DNA of 6,288 nucleotides, taken from positions 1 through 6,288 of the forward strand of contig JAJUFY010000133.1 of NCBI GenBank assembly GCA_029263635.1, given 5' to 3'. Source of the DNA: Ectothiorhodospiraceae bacterium (GTDB lineage: Bacteria; Pseudomonadota; Gammaproteobacteria; Nitrococcales; AK92). A program made the position numbers and the translations under genes. Below, piece by piece: positions 1 through 4,772 of this stretch (position 1 is its first letter; each line of letters begins with the position of its first letter). A model generated the notes under the pieces. It was not told the DNA's origin. It searched no databases and saw nothing but the letters and a program-made list of their open reading frames with translations.

Positions 1-88
1 CCAGCCGGTGCGGGTAACGGCCCGCGACGGCCTGCGGCTGCGCGTCGAACCGCTCCCCCCGCAGGCGGATCATTCCGGAGATTCCTAA
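1..88 (+). CDS. C-terminal end of an unidentified protein (5' part outside the window)
   Basis: An open frame enters from the left edge (first full codon at 2) and stops at TAA 86-88. The last residues read QPVRVTARDGLRLRVEPLPP and then a short polar tail, QADHSGDS. The alternating hydrophobic and charged pattern would suit a final beta-hairpin, but 28 residues are too few to name a family. The frame ends 6 bases before pdxH, on the same strand and in the same phase, so the two genes could be co-transcribed. The other plus-strand phase through this stretch is also open, so the assignment rests mainly on the tight spacing to pdxH. Confidence 0.4.
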   Translation, partial: QPVRVTARDGLRLRVEPLPPQADHSGDS

Positions 89-94
89 GACCGT

Positions 95-679
95 ATGGAC
101 CTATATCAGGAAGCCTTGGACCGACTCCAGAGCCTGCTCAGGCAGGCGGCAGACACCGGTCTGGCGGAGCCGACGGCCATGACCCTGGCCACCGTCGATG
201 CCGGCGGCCGGCCGACCGCGCGCACGGTGCTGCTGAAGGCAATCGACGCGCGCGGGCTGGTGTTCTACACCAATACCCTGAGCCGCAAGGGCCGGGCATT
301 GGCCGCCAATCCCAGGGCGGCGCTGTGCTTCTTCTGGCAGCCGCTGCTGGCGCAGGTGCTGGTCGAGGGGAGCGCCGAGCCGGTCGCAGCCGCCGAGGCC
401 GATGCCTACTGGGCCACCAGGCCGCGGGCGAGCCAGCTCGGAGCCTGGGCTTCGCTGCAATCGGAGCCGTTGCGAAGCCGCCAAGAGCTGGAGCAGCGCT
501 ATGCGGACTATGAGGCGCGATATGCCGGTCAGCCGGTGCCGAGGCCGCCGCACTGGTCGGGTTATCGGGTGGTGCCGGACCTCGTCGAATTCTGGCTGTC
601 CCGGCCCGGCCGCCTGCACGAGCGCGAGCGCTACGTGCGCGAGGCGGACGGCTGGCGCAAATTGCTGATCAATCCCTAG
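95..679 (+). CDS. pdxH: Pyridoxine/pyridoxamine 5'-phosphate oxidase, short form
   Basis: FMN-dependent cytoplasmic enzyme that oxidises pyridoxine or pyridoxamine 5'-phosphate to pyridoxal 5'-phosphate, the last step of B6 coenzyme synthesis and salvage. The 194 residues align with E. coli PdxH (218 residues) at a constant offset of 24 as far as I can check by eye. FMN-site residues match: R43 and K48 in ARTVLLK (E. coli R67 and K72), FYTN 57-60, SRK 63-65 and SQLGAW 113-118. Substrate residues R173 and H175 in RLHER match R197 and H199. The N-terminal segment carrying E. coli R14, Y17, R23 and R24 is absent. E. coli D49 is E25, and the usual C-terminal RLAP is LINP. An in-frame TAA at 86-88 rules out a longer N-terminus. 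A GGAG at 77-80 lies 14 bases before the ATG, rather far. The gene converges on the minus-strand gene that ends at 730. Confidence 0.95.
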   Translation: MDLYQEALDRLQSLLRQAADTGLAEPTAMTLATVDAGGRPTARTVLLKAIDARGLVFYTNTLSRKGRALAANPRAALCFFWQPLLAQVLVEGSAEPVAAAEADAYWATRPRASQLGAWASLQSEPLRSRQELEQRYADYEARYAGQPVPRPPHWSGYRVVPDLVEFWLSRPGRLHERERYVREADGWRKLLINP

Positions 680-700
680 GCAGGGGCTCGCGGGTTGCCT

Positions 701-720
701 GCGGCACATCCCTGTGCCGC
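701..720. terminator. Symmetric hairpin between convergent genes
   Basis: GCGGCACA (701-708) and TGTGCCGC (713-720) form a perfect 8-bp stem with a TCCC loop, 21 bases after the pdxH stop and 10 bases beyond the stop of the minus-strand gene. There is no T-tract on either side, so it is not a canonical intrinsic terminator. Its place between two converging genes suggests a weak bidirectional terminator or a 3'-end stabilising structure. Confidence 0.45.
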
Positions 721-729
721 TGCTGCCGG

Positions 730-1953
730 CTAATGCGCGCCGTCGCTGAAATCGACCTGCGGCAGCAGGTGACGGCCGTCTTCGCTGACCAGGATCTTGC
801 CCGGCTGGGCCAGGTGCAGAACCAGGCCCAGCTGCGCAGCGGTCTCCGCCCAGCGTTCCCGCACTCGGCGCGCCGCATCCGCGGTGAGCGGGTATTCGTT
901 GCCCATGTGCAGGACCGTGCCGTCGGCGGCCTGAGCCAGCACCGTGTAAGCGACCGGCCCCAGTTCGCGGGTGGCATGCTCGGTGAGCAGAACGATGGCG
1001 GCGCCCTCGAGGGGCGCGGCGTGGTCGGGTTCGCGCAACAGCTCGGAGTCGATCCCGTAATCGGCTGCCAGCCGTCCCAGCCGGCCGGCGCAGCCGCTTT
1101 CCAGGGCTGCCTGCGACCGCAGCCGGCGGATGGTCAGCCCGTGTGCCGCCAGTCCGGTTTCATAGAGGCGCTGCTGGCGCAGCCACAGGCAGTAGCTGTC
1201 GGTGTCGCCGCCGCCGGCCGCCCATTGATCGAAGGTGTGAAAGGTCGTATAGACCTCGTCGCCGCGGCCGACGAACGCATTGCCCTCCGGCAACCGTATC
1301 TCCACCGCCTGATCGGGGCGGAACAGCGCGCCTTCCAGAAGCTGCCACAGAGGATCGAGGCCGGCATGGCCGAGCTGGATCTTCAGCAGTGCGCTGAGAT
1401 CGTTGAAGGTCGCGTAGGTCAGGTTGACCGGGTTGAGGCCGAAGTCGCGCCGAATCAGGGCTTCGGTGTCGATGCCGGTACGGCCGCGTTCGAGCAGCAC
1501 GTCTTCCAGCTGCTGCTGGATGCGGTCGACGGTTTCGCGCTCGCCGACCAGCAGGATCGGCAGCACCAGCAGCGGCCCCGAGCCGGGGCGGCGCTGCGGC
1601 CTGAGGGCGGCGACAGGAAAGTCCTCGTCGCCGCCCAGGCCGATGATCTGCGGCAGGAAGCCGATCCCGGCCAGGCTGCCGCGGTAGATCTCCAGCAGCA
1701 GTTCGACCCAGGACAGGCCCGGCTGCAGCAGTTCCGTGATGTCGTACAGCGCGGCCGGCAGCAACAGTCCGCAGTCGTGGACCTGGTCGCCGAGAATGCG
1801 GGCCAGATCGGCCGCGACCGCGCCGGCGAGCAGGCCGGCCCGCTCCCGCGGCAGGGGCGGCGGCGGCCGCAGCCCGGCACTGACGGCAGCCAGTTCGAGC
1901 TCGACGGTAAGGGCGACGGGAGTGGCAGACAGGCTCTGTTGCGGAATGTTCAT
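730..1953 (-). CDS. Protein of unknown function, about 407 residues
   Basis: I do not recognise this family. The protein is Leu- and Ala-rich and probably soluble. I see no signal peptide, clear membrane span (the longest hydrophobic run is about 10 residues, LLVLPILLVG), Walker motif or metal-binding cluster. Phrases that look conserved and could serve as search tags are GIGFLPQIIGLGGDEDFP, NLTYATFNDLSALLKIQL, LPEGNAFVGRGDEVYTTFH and a C-terminal part with LHMGNEYPLTADAARRVRERW. An ATG at 2001 would add 16 residues. I prefer the ATG at 1951-1953 because a good -10 element (1982-1987) lies between the two and would put the transcript start near 1975; neither start has a clear ribosome binding site. 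The opposite strand is also open over this stretch, but its Gln/Arg/Gly-rich product looks like an antisense shadow. Ends TAG, convergent with pdxH. Confidence 0.75.
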   Translation of the reverse strand: MNIPQQSLSATPVALTVELELAAVSAGLRPPPPLPRERAGLLAGAVAADLARILGDQVHDCGLLLPAALYDITELLQPGLSWVELLLEIYRGSLAGIGFLPQIIGLGGDEDFPVAALRPQRRPGSGPLLVLPILLVGERETVDRIQQQLEDVLLERGRTGIDTEALIRRDFGLNPVNLTYATFNDLSALLKIQLGHAGLDPLWQLLEGALFRPDQAVEIRLPEGNAFVGRGDEVYTTFHTFDQWAAGGGDTDSYCLWLRQQRLYETGLAAHGLTIRRLRSQAALESGCAGRLGRLAADYGIDSELLREPDHAAPLEGAAIVLLTEHATRELGPVAYTVLAQAADGTVLHMGNEYPLTADAARRVRERWAETAAQLGLVLHLAQPGKILVSEDGRHLLPQVDFSDGAH

Positions 1954-1981
1954 CGGCAGGCTCGAAGACAGGAAAAGCGGC

Positions 1982-2010
1982 ACTATACCGCGTCGCACCA
2001 TCGGCGCCTA
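1982..2010 (-). promoter_or_regulatory. Possible promoter of the unknown minus-strand gene
   Basis: On the minus strand TATAGT (1987-1982, five of six bases of the consensus -10) is preceded by a 17-bp spacer (1988-2004 on the plus strand) and then TAGGCG (2010-2005), a weak -35 with three of six matches. A transcript start near 1975 would give a leader of about 22 bases before the ATG at 1953. The -35 is poor, so this is tentative. Confidence 0.35.
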
Positions 2011-2096
2011 CAGGAGCCCGGCAGGCGCTTAAGCCGCAAAACATCGTATTACCGTCGCGTTTCGTAGTCCTCATATTCGAGATTCATATTGGCCGC

Positions 2097-2111
2097 TTCC
2101 GCAATGCGGAA
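2097..2111. promoter_or_regulatory. Compact dyad, operator-like
   Basis: TTCCGCA-A-TGCGGAA is a perfect 7-bp inverted repeat around a single central base. Such a tight dyad cannot fold as a good RNA hairpin, so if functional it is more likely a binding site for a dimeric DNA-binding protein. It lies about 85 bp upstream of the -35 of the H-NS-like gene and about 95 bp upstream of the -35 of the minus-strand gene, so it could serve either. The cognate regulator is unknown. Confidence 0.4.
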
Positions 2112-2132
2112 ATGGCGGCGGCGCACGGTCTG

Positions 2133-2165
2133 CCAGCGATACTTGTAAGGCTTTCATATCGCTGG
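2133..2165. repeat. Perfect 9-bp inverted repeat, 15-base loop
   Basis: CCAGCGATA (2133-2141) and TATCGCTGG (2157-2165) are exact reverse complements separated by 15 bases. No T-tract follows on either strand, so it does not look like a terminator. It sits about 30 bp upstream of the -35 of the H-NS-like gene promoter. It could be a two-site operator (arm centres 24 bp apart) or part of a small structured RNA. Confidence 0.55.
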
Positions 2166-2194
2166 ATTATGCCGCCCTAGGGATATGCCTATTG

Positions 2195-2224
2195 TTGAAA
2201 TGCCGCATTCATTAAAAATACAAT
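2195..2224 (+). promoter_or_regulatory. Sigma-70-type promoter for the H-NS-like gene
   Basis: TTGAAA (2195-2200, five of six) and TACAAT (2219-2224, five of six) are separated by 18 bp. The expected transcript start is near 2231, giving a leader of about 185 bases before the ATG at 2416, unusually long for such a small gene. Another good -10-like hexamer (TATAGT, 2258-2263) has no matching -35. Confidence 0.6.
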
Positions 2225-2243
2225 CGTAGGCGGAGGAGCAGGG

Positions 2244-2276
2244 GTGTATATATTGGGTATAGTTGAGGCCAAGTAG
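2244..2276 (+). CDS. Possible 10-codon leader ORF
   Basis: A GTG at 2244 follows GGAGGAG (2232-2238) with 5 bases between them, an ideal ribosome binding arrangement, and reads MYILGIVEAK before TAG 2274-2276. The predicted transcript start (about 2231) puts the binding site at the very 5' end of the message. It ends 139 bases before the H-NS-like gene. The peptide has no run of a single amino acid that would suggest classical attenuation. Short ORFs with good ribosome sites can occur by chance. Confidence 0.25.
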   Translation: MYILGIVEAK

Positions 2277-2287
2277 GATGGCTCGCG

Positions 2288-2355
2288 GATGAGCGGCAGG
2301 AAGCCGGATCATCGACTTGCCGTGAAATACGGCATCTTATGAGCTGGATTGCTCA
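2288..2355 (+). other. Three small hairpins in the leader of the H-NS-like gene
   Basis: Three stems follow one another in the predicted untranslated leader. The first pairs GATGA (2288-2292) with TCATC (2309-2313) and CGGC (2294-2297) with GCCG (2303-2306). The second pairs TGCCGT (2318-2323) with ACGGCA (2329-2334) around a GAAAT loop. The third pairs TGAGC (2340-2344) with GCTCA (2351-2355). CGGCA at 2294-2298 could instead pair with TGCCG at 2318-2322, so the first two stems can exchange partners. No known RNA family was recognised. Confidence 0.3.
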
Positions 2356-2415
2356 GCATTCATCAACCTAGTGTTCTACCTCGCAGGTCATGCTGCATTA
2401 GATCAAGGAGTCAGA

Positions 2416-2730
2416 ATGAACCTCAGTAAGTACAGCTCGCAGGAGTTGCGGCAGCTCAAGATCGAGATCGATAAGGAGATGAAAAAGCGCCGTAGGGACG
2501 AAGTTCGGCAGGCACAGAAGGAGCTGCGCAGTGTCGCCGAGCGCTATGGCTTCAGCCTTTCCGAGCTGCTGTCCTCTGCAGGGACGGGGGCGAGCGCAAG
2601 CAAGGGCGTTGCCAAGTACCGTCACCCTGAGGATGCCAGCAAGACCTGGTCCGGCCGTGGCCGCAAGCCGGCCTGGATCAAGGAATGGGAAGGCCAGGGA
2701 CGCTCGCTCGACGAGTTGCGTGTCGACTGA
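2416..2730 (+). CDS. H-NS-family histone-like nucleoid-structuring protein
   Basis: A 104-residue nucleoid-associated protein expected to oligomerise along AT-rich DNA and silence or modulate transcription. Residues about 5-45 are strongly charged and helical (SSQELRQLKIEIDKEMKKRR onward), as in the N-terminal coiled-coil oligomerisation region of the family. A Ser/Ala/Gly-rich linker (about 53-65) leads to the C-terminal DNA-binding domain, with YRHPEDASKTWSGRGRKPAW at 68-87. The GRGRKP core matches the AT-hook-like minor-groove loop typical of H-NS proteins of beta- and gammaproteobacteria, and the ending WEGQGRSLDELRV is also typical. The ATG at 2416 follows AAGGAG (2405-2410) by 5 bases; an upstream in-frame start would add 15 residues unlike the family. 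The gene has its own promoter and a strong terminator and is monocistronic. The exact subfamily is not determined. Confidence 0.93.
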   Translation: MNLSKYSSQELRQLKIEIDKEMKKRRRDEVRQAQKELRSVAERYGFSLSELLSSAGTGASASKGVAKYRHPEDASKTWSGRGRKPAWIKEWEGQGRSLDELRVD

Positions 2731-2746
2731 GGTCGCCTGTCACCGT

Positions 2747-2781
2747 AAAAGAAAGCCGCGCAATCGCGCGGCTTTCTTTTT
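2747..2781. terminator. Strong bidirectional intrinsic terminator
   Basis: AAAAGAAAGCCGCGC (2747-2761) pairs perfectly with GCGCGGCTTTCTTTT (2766-2780) around an AATC loop, a 15-bp stem. A run of five T follows on the plus strand (2777-2781). The A-rich foot gives four T on the minus strand. It lies 16 bases after the H-NS-like gene and 32 bases after the yadH stop, so it can end both convergent transcripts. Confidence 0.93.
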
Positions 2782-2812
2782 GGCGTGTTTCCCGATTCCG
2801 GCAGTCGATCCT

Positions 2813-3601
2813 TCAGCTGCGCAGGCCGACTCCGGCCCGCAGCAGGAGCAGGGCAAGGCCCCCCAGCAGTGCGATGAACAGCAGGATCACGGCATAGGCG
2901 ACGCCGATGTCGATATCGGAATGGCCGAGGATGCCGTAGCGGAAGGCATTCACCATGTATAGGATCGGATTCGCCAGCGATACCTTCTGCCAGAATGCGG
3001 GCAGCAGATCGATCGAGTAGAACACGCCGCCGAGATAGGTGAGCGGCGTCAGGATGAAGGTCGGCACGATCGAGATATCGTCGAATTTGCGCGCGAAAAT
3101 GGCGTTGATGAATCCTCCCAGCGAGAACAGAACGGCGGTGAGGACGACCACCGATACCGTGATCGCGAGGTTGTGGATCTGCAGATCGGTGAATAGCTGC
3201 GAGATCGCCAGGACGATGACGCCGACCAGCAGCCCGCGGCCGACGCCGCCGGCCAGATAGCCGAGCAGGACGACCAGATTGGAGGTCGGCGACACCAGGA
3301 TTTCCTCGATGAAGCGCTGGAACTTGGCGCCGAAGAACGAGGACACGACGTTGGCATAGGAGCTGGTGATCACAGCCGTCATGATCACGCCGGGCACGAT
3401 GAACTCGATGTAGCTGTAGCCCTGCATCTCCCCGATCCGGCTGCCGATCAGGTTGCCGAAGATGACCAGATACAGCGTCATGGTGATCGCGGGCGGCAGC
3501 AGGGTCTGCTGCCAGATGCGCAGGAAGCGGTTGGTTTCCTTGTAGGCGATGGTCTGGAGCGACACCAGGTTCGCCCGCCACTGGGAAGGCCTGCCGTTCA
3601 T
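2813..3601 (-). CDS. yadH: ABC-2 type transporter permease, YadH-like
   Basis: Integral inner-membrane subunit (262 residues) of an ABC-2 exporter, the partner of the ATPase encoded just upstream. About six membrane segments are visible, near residues 33-53, 62-80, 108-136, 143-167, 176-195 and 232-256. Large parts match E. coli YadH as I remember it: ITMTLYLVIFGNLIGSRIG, SSFFGAKFQRFIEEILVSP (the cytoplasmic coupling stretch after the second segment), FDDISIVPTFILTPLTYLGG, NPILYMVNAFRYGILG, and the identical last residues GLRS. The substrate of YadGH is not established, so none is assigned. The ATG at 3601 overlaps the TGA of the ATPase gene (ATGA), which implies translational coupling. Its ribosome binding site AGGAG lies inside the end of yadG. 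Ends at a shared terminator. Confidence 0.93.
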   Translation of the reverse strand: MNGRPSQWRANLVSLQTIAYKETNRFLRIWQQTLLPPAITMTLYLVIFGNLIGSRIGEMQGYSYIEFIVPGVIMTAVITSSYANVVSSFFGAKFQRFIEEILVSPTSNLVVLLGYLAGGVGRGLLVGVIVLAISQLFTDLQIHNLAITVSVVVLTAVLFSLGGFINAIFARKFDDISIVPTFILTPLTYLGGVFYSIDLLPAFWQKVSLANPILYMVNAFRYGILGHSDIDIGVAYAVILLFIALLGGLALLLLRAGVGLRS

Positions 3602-4533
3602 GGCTGCTGCTCCTGCTGCTGCGGAGAGCCCTTTTCCAGCATCCGGATGAACAGTTCTTCCAGCCGGTTCGCCTTGTTCTTCATGCTCAGTACCTGGATG
3701 CCGGCCTGCGCCAGCGCTGCGAACACTTCGGTCAGGTTCTGCTCGGCGGTGATCTCGACGTCCAGCGTGTTGTCGTCGAGGCGTTCGACCCGATGGGCCG
3801 GCAGCGGCGGAATCTTGCTGCCGCCCTTGATGTCGAGCAGGAAGGCATGGGTGCTGAGCTTGCGCAGCAGCGATTTCACCGAGGTGTTCTCGATGATGCG
3901 GCCGTCGTCGATGATGGCGATGTTGCGGCAGAGCGTCTCCGCTTCTTCCAGATAATGCGTGGTCAGGATAATGGTGGTGCCGCTGGCGTTGATGTCGCGC
4001 AGGAAATCCCACATCGACCGGCGCAGTTCGATATCGACGCCGGCGGTGGGCTCGTCCAGGATCAGCAGCTTCGGCTCGTGGATCAGCGCCCGGGCGATCA
4101 TCAGCCGGCGCTTCATCCCGCCCGACAGGGTGCGCGAGGCATGCTGGCGCTTGTCCCACAGGCTCAGGGCCTTGAGGTAGCGCTCGGCCCGCTGACGGGC
4201 GATTTTGCGGGGCAGGCCGTAGAAGCCGGCCTGGTTGACGACGATCTGCTCGACGGTCTCGAAACCGTTGAAGTTGAACTCCTGCGGCACCAGGCCAAGG
4301 CAGGACTTGGCCTCCCACAGCCGGGTGTCCAGATCGTGGCCGAAGATCTCGACCCGGCCGGAGGTCTTGCGCACCAGGGACGCGATGATGCCGATGGCGG
4401 TGGACTTGCCGGCGCCGTTGGGGCCGAGCAGGCCGAAGAAATCGCCTGGCTGTACCTCCAGGTCGATACCTTTCAGCGCTTCGACGCCGTTGTCGTAGCG
4501 CTTGCAGAGTTTATCCAGTAAAAGTGCGCTCAT
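3598..4533 (-). CDS. yadG: ABC-2 type transporter ATP-binding protein, YadG-like
   Basis: Cytoplasmic ATPase (311 residues) that drives the YadH permease. All nucleotide-binding elements are intact: Walker A GPNGAGKST (37-45), Q-loop Gln84 in LVPQEFNF, signature LSGGMKRR (136-143), Walker B LLILDEP (156-162) with Glu161, and switch His193 in LTTH. GLVPQEFNF, VEQIVVNQAGFYG, MKRRLMIARALIHEPKLLIL, PTAGVDIELRRSMW and VLSMKNKANRLEELF are nearly identical to E. coli YadG, which supports the symbol. The C-terminal extension of about 90 residues is typical of this group. The last residues are Gln-rich (QQQEQQP); their codons also provide the yadH ribosome site. The ATG at 4533 gives MSALLLDKLCKRY, matching the family start; an open frame extends upstream to 4830, but its residues do not resemble a transporter. 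No strong Shine-Dalgarno precedes it. Confidence 0.95.
   Translation of the reverse strand: MSALLLDKLCKRYDNGVEALKGIDLEVQPGDFFGLLGPNGAGKSTAIGIIASLVRKTSGRVEIFGHDLDTRLWEAKSCLGLVPQEFNFNGFETVEQIVVNQAGFYGLPRKIARQRAERYLKALSLWDKRQHASRTLSGGMKRRLMIARALIHEPKLLILDEPTAGVDIELRRSMWDFLRDINASGTTIILTTHYLEEAETLCRNIAIIDDGRIIENTSVKSLLRKLSTHAFLLDIKGGSKIPPLPAHRVERLDDNTLDVEITAEQNLTEVFAALAQAGIQVLSMKNKANRLEELFIRMLEKGSPQQQEQQP
3610..3614 (-). promoter_or_regulatory. Ribosome binding site of yadH inside the yadG 3' end
   Basis: On the minus strand AGGAG ends 8 bases before the yadH ATG at 3601. It is formed by the CAG-GAG codons within the Gln-rich tail of YadG, so the odd C-terminal residues may be explained by the need for this site. 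Confidence 0.65.
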
Positions 4534-4582
4534 TATGCCGGGGAGTCGTGGGATACCTGTGGTCCGGGATCGGGGGAACCGA

Positions 4583-4612
4583 AGTGTATCGGCCGCAGTC
4601 GAAGCCCAGCAA
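4583..4612 (-). promoter_or_regulatory. Weak candidate promoter for yadG-yadH
   Basis: On the minus strand TTGCTG (4612-4607) and TACACT (4588-4583, four of six) are separated by 18 bp, which would start transcription near 4576 and give a leader of about 43 bases. The -35 matches only its first three bases, so this is a guess at the best available site. Confidence 0.25.
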
Positions 4613-4653
4613 GCCGCGTCCGGGCTGGCGGTCCGGCCTGGCCGACAGCGGGA

Positions 4654-4682
4654 TGGACACCCCGGGTGCGAGTCAGTAAAAT
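4654..4682 (+). promoter_or_regulatory. Sigma-70 promoter of carAB
   Basis: TGGACA (4654-4659, five of six) and TAAAAT (4677-4682, five of six) are separated by exactly 17 bp. The transcript should start near 4689, giving a leader of about 84 bases. CACCC-C-GGGTG, an 11-bp dyad (4658-4668), overlaps the last two bases of the -35 and the spacer and could be a repressor site. I could not find a convincing ArgR box. Confidence 0.7.
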
Positions 4683-4714
4683 TTCTCGATCCTTCGTTCC
4701 CACCAAACTCGCAC
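4666..4714. repeat. 8-bp inverted repeat flanking the carA -10 and start site
   Basis: GTGCGAGT (4666-4673) and ACTCGCAC (4707-4714) are exact reverse complements, 41 bp between centres (about four helical turns). One arm lies between -35 and -10 and the other about 20 bases into the transcript. It could be a pair of operator half-sites. The RNA cannot form this stem because the first arm lies upstream of the predicted start. A match of this length could occur by chance. Confidence 0.35.
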
Positions 4715-4716
4715 GC

Positions 4717-4748
4717 CGGGAGGGCATCCTTGGATCCCTCCCGTTTTT
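4717..4748 (+). terminator. Intrinsic terminator in the carA leader, probable attenuator
   Basis: CGGGAGGG (4717-4724) pairs perfectly with CCCTCCCG (4736-4743). ATC (4726-4728) and GAT (4733-4735) extend the stem past one bulged C to a CTTG loop, and five T follow (4744-4748). It lies downstream of the carA promoter and ends 24 bases before the carA start. The nearest gene to the left (yadG) runs away on the other strand, so no upstream plus-strand gene needs terminating here. That makes a regulated leader terminator for carAB the natural reading. GATCC (4688-4692) could pair with GGATC (4732-4736) as a partial antiterminator. Confidence 0.75.
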
Positions 4749-4762
4749 GTGCGCGCCTGCGC

Positions 4763-4768
4763 AGGAGG
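4763..4768 (+). promoter_or_regulatory. Ribosome binding site that decides the TTG start of carA
   Basis: AGGAGG lies 4 bases before TTG 4773-4775. No other in-frame start has such a site: GTG at 4749 follows the terminator T-tract directly. A small hairpin, TGCGC (4750-4754) with GCGCA (4759-4763), abuts the site. CCTCC in the terminator 3' arm (4737-4741) is complementary to GGAGG (4764-4768). Confidence 0.75.
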
Positions 4769-4772
4769 TTGC

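Larger units (their letters stand above)
1954..2415. other. Long intergenic region between divergent genes, relatively AT-rich
   Basis: This 462-bp stretch lies between the unknown minus-strand gene and the H-NS-like gene. From about 2040 on it is visibly richer in A and T than the flanking coding DNA. It contains a -10 element for the minus-strand gene, two strong inverted repeats (2097-2111 and 2133-2165), a plus-strand sigma-70 promoter (2195-2224), a possible 10-codon ORF (2244-2276) and three small hairpins (2288-2355). A near repeat of TCATATT occurs at 2071 and 2084. No tRNA-like or recognised riboswitch fold was seen, and no long ORF that reads like a protein. AT-rich upstream DNA is common for genes that H-NS-like proteins bind, including their own. 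Confidence 0.6.

Noticed and set aside
733..2067. A 444-codon plus-strand open frame lying opposite the unknown minus-strand gene
   Set aside because: Its product is a monotonous mix of Gln, Arg, Gly, Ala and Asp, with no recognisable phrases, as expected from the antisense of a high-GC gene. The minus-strand product has normal hydrophobic periodicity.
2371..2415. A longer start for the H-NS-like protein, 15 residues upstream
   Set aside because: The added residues (starting MFYLAGHAALDQG) do not resemble the family, whereas the ATG at 2416 has AAGGAG at ideal spacing.
2016..2415. Possible insertion sequence remnant in the AT-rich intergenic stretch
   Set aside because: No transposase-like reading, no paired terminal repeats at a plausible distance and no target-site duplication were found. 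The inverted repeats present are local and short.
2813..4318. The permease frame read as a 501-residue protein starting inside yadG
   Set aside because: The upstream 239 residues are an out-of-frame reading of yadG (Arg/Pro/His-rich). YadH homology begins exactly at the ATG at 3601, which has its own ribosome site.
4749..4772. A GTG start for carA adding 8 residues
   Set aside because: The GTG follows the terminator T-tract directly and has no ribosome site. The TTG at 4773 has AGGAGG and gives a start that lines up with E. coli CarA residue 1.
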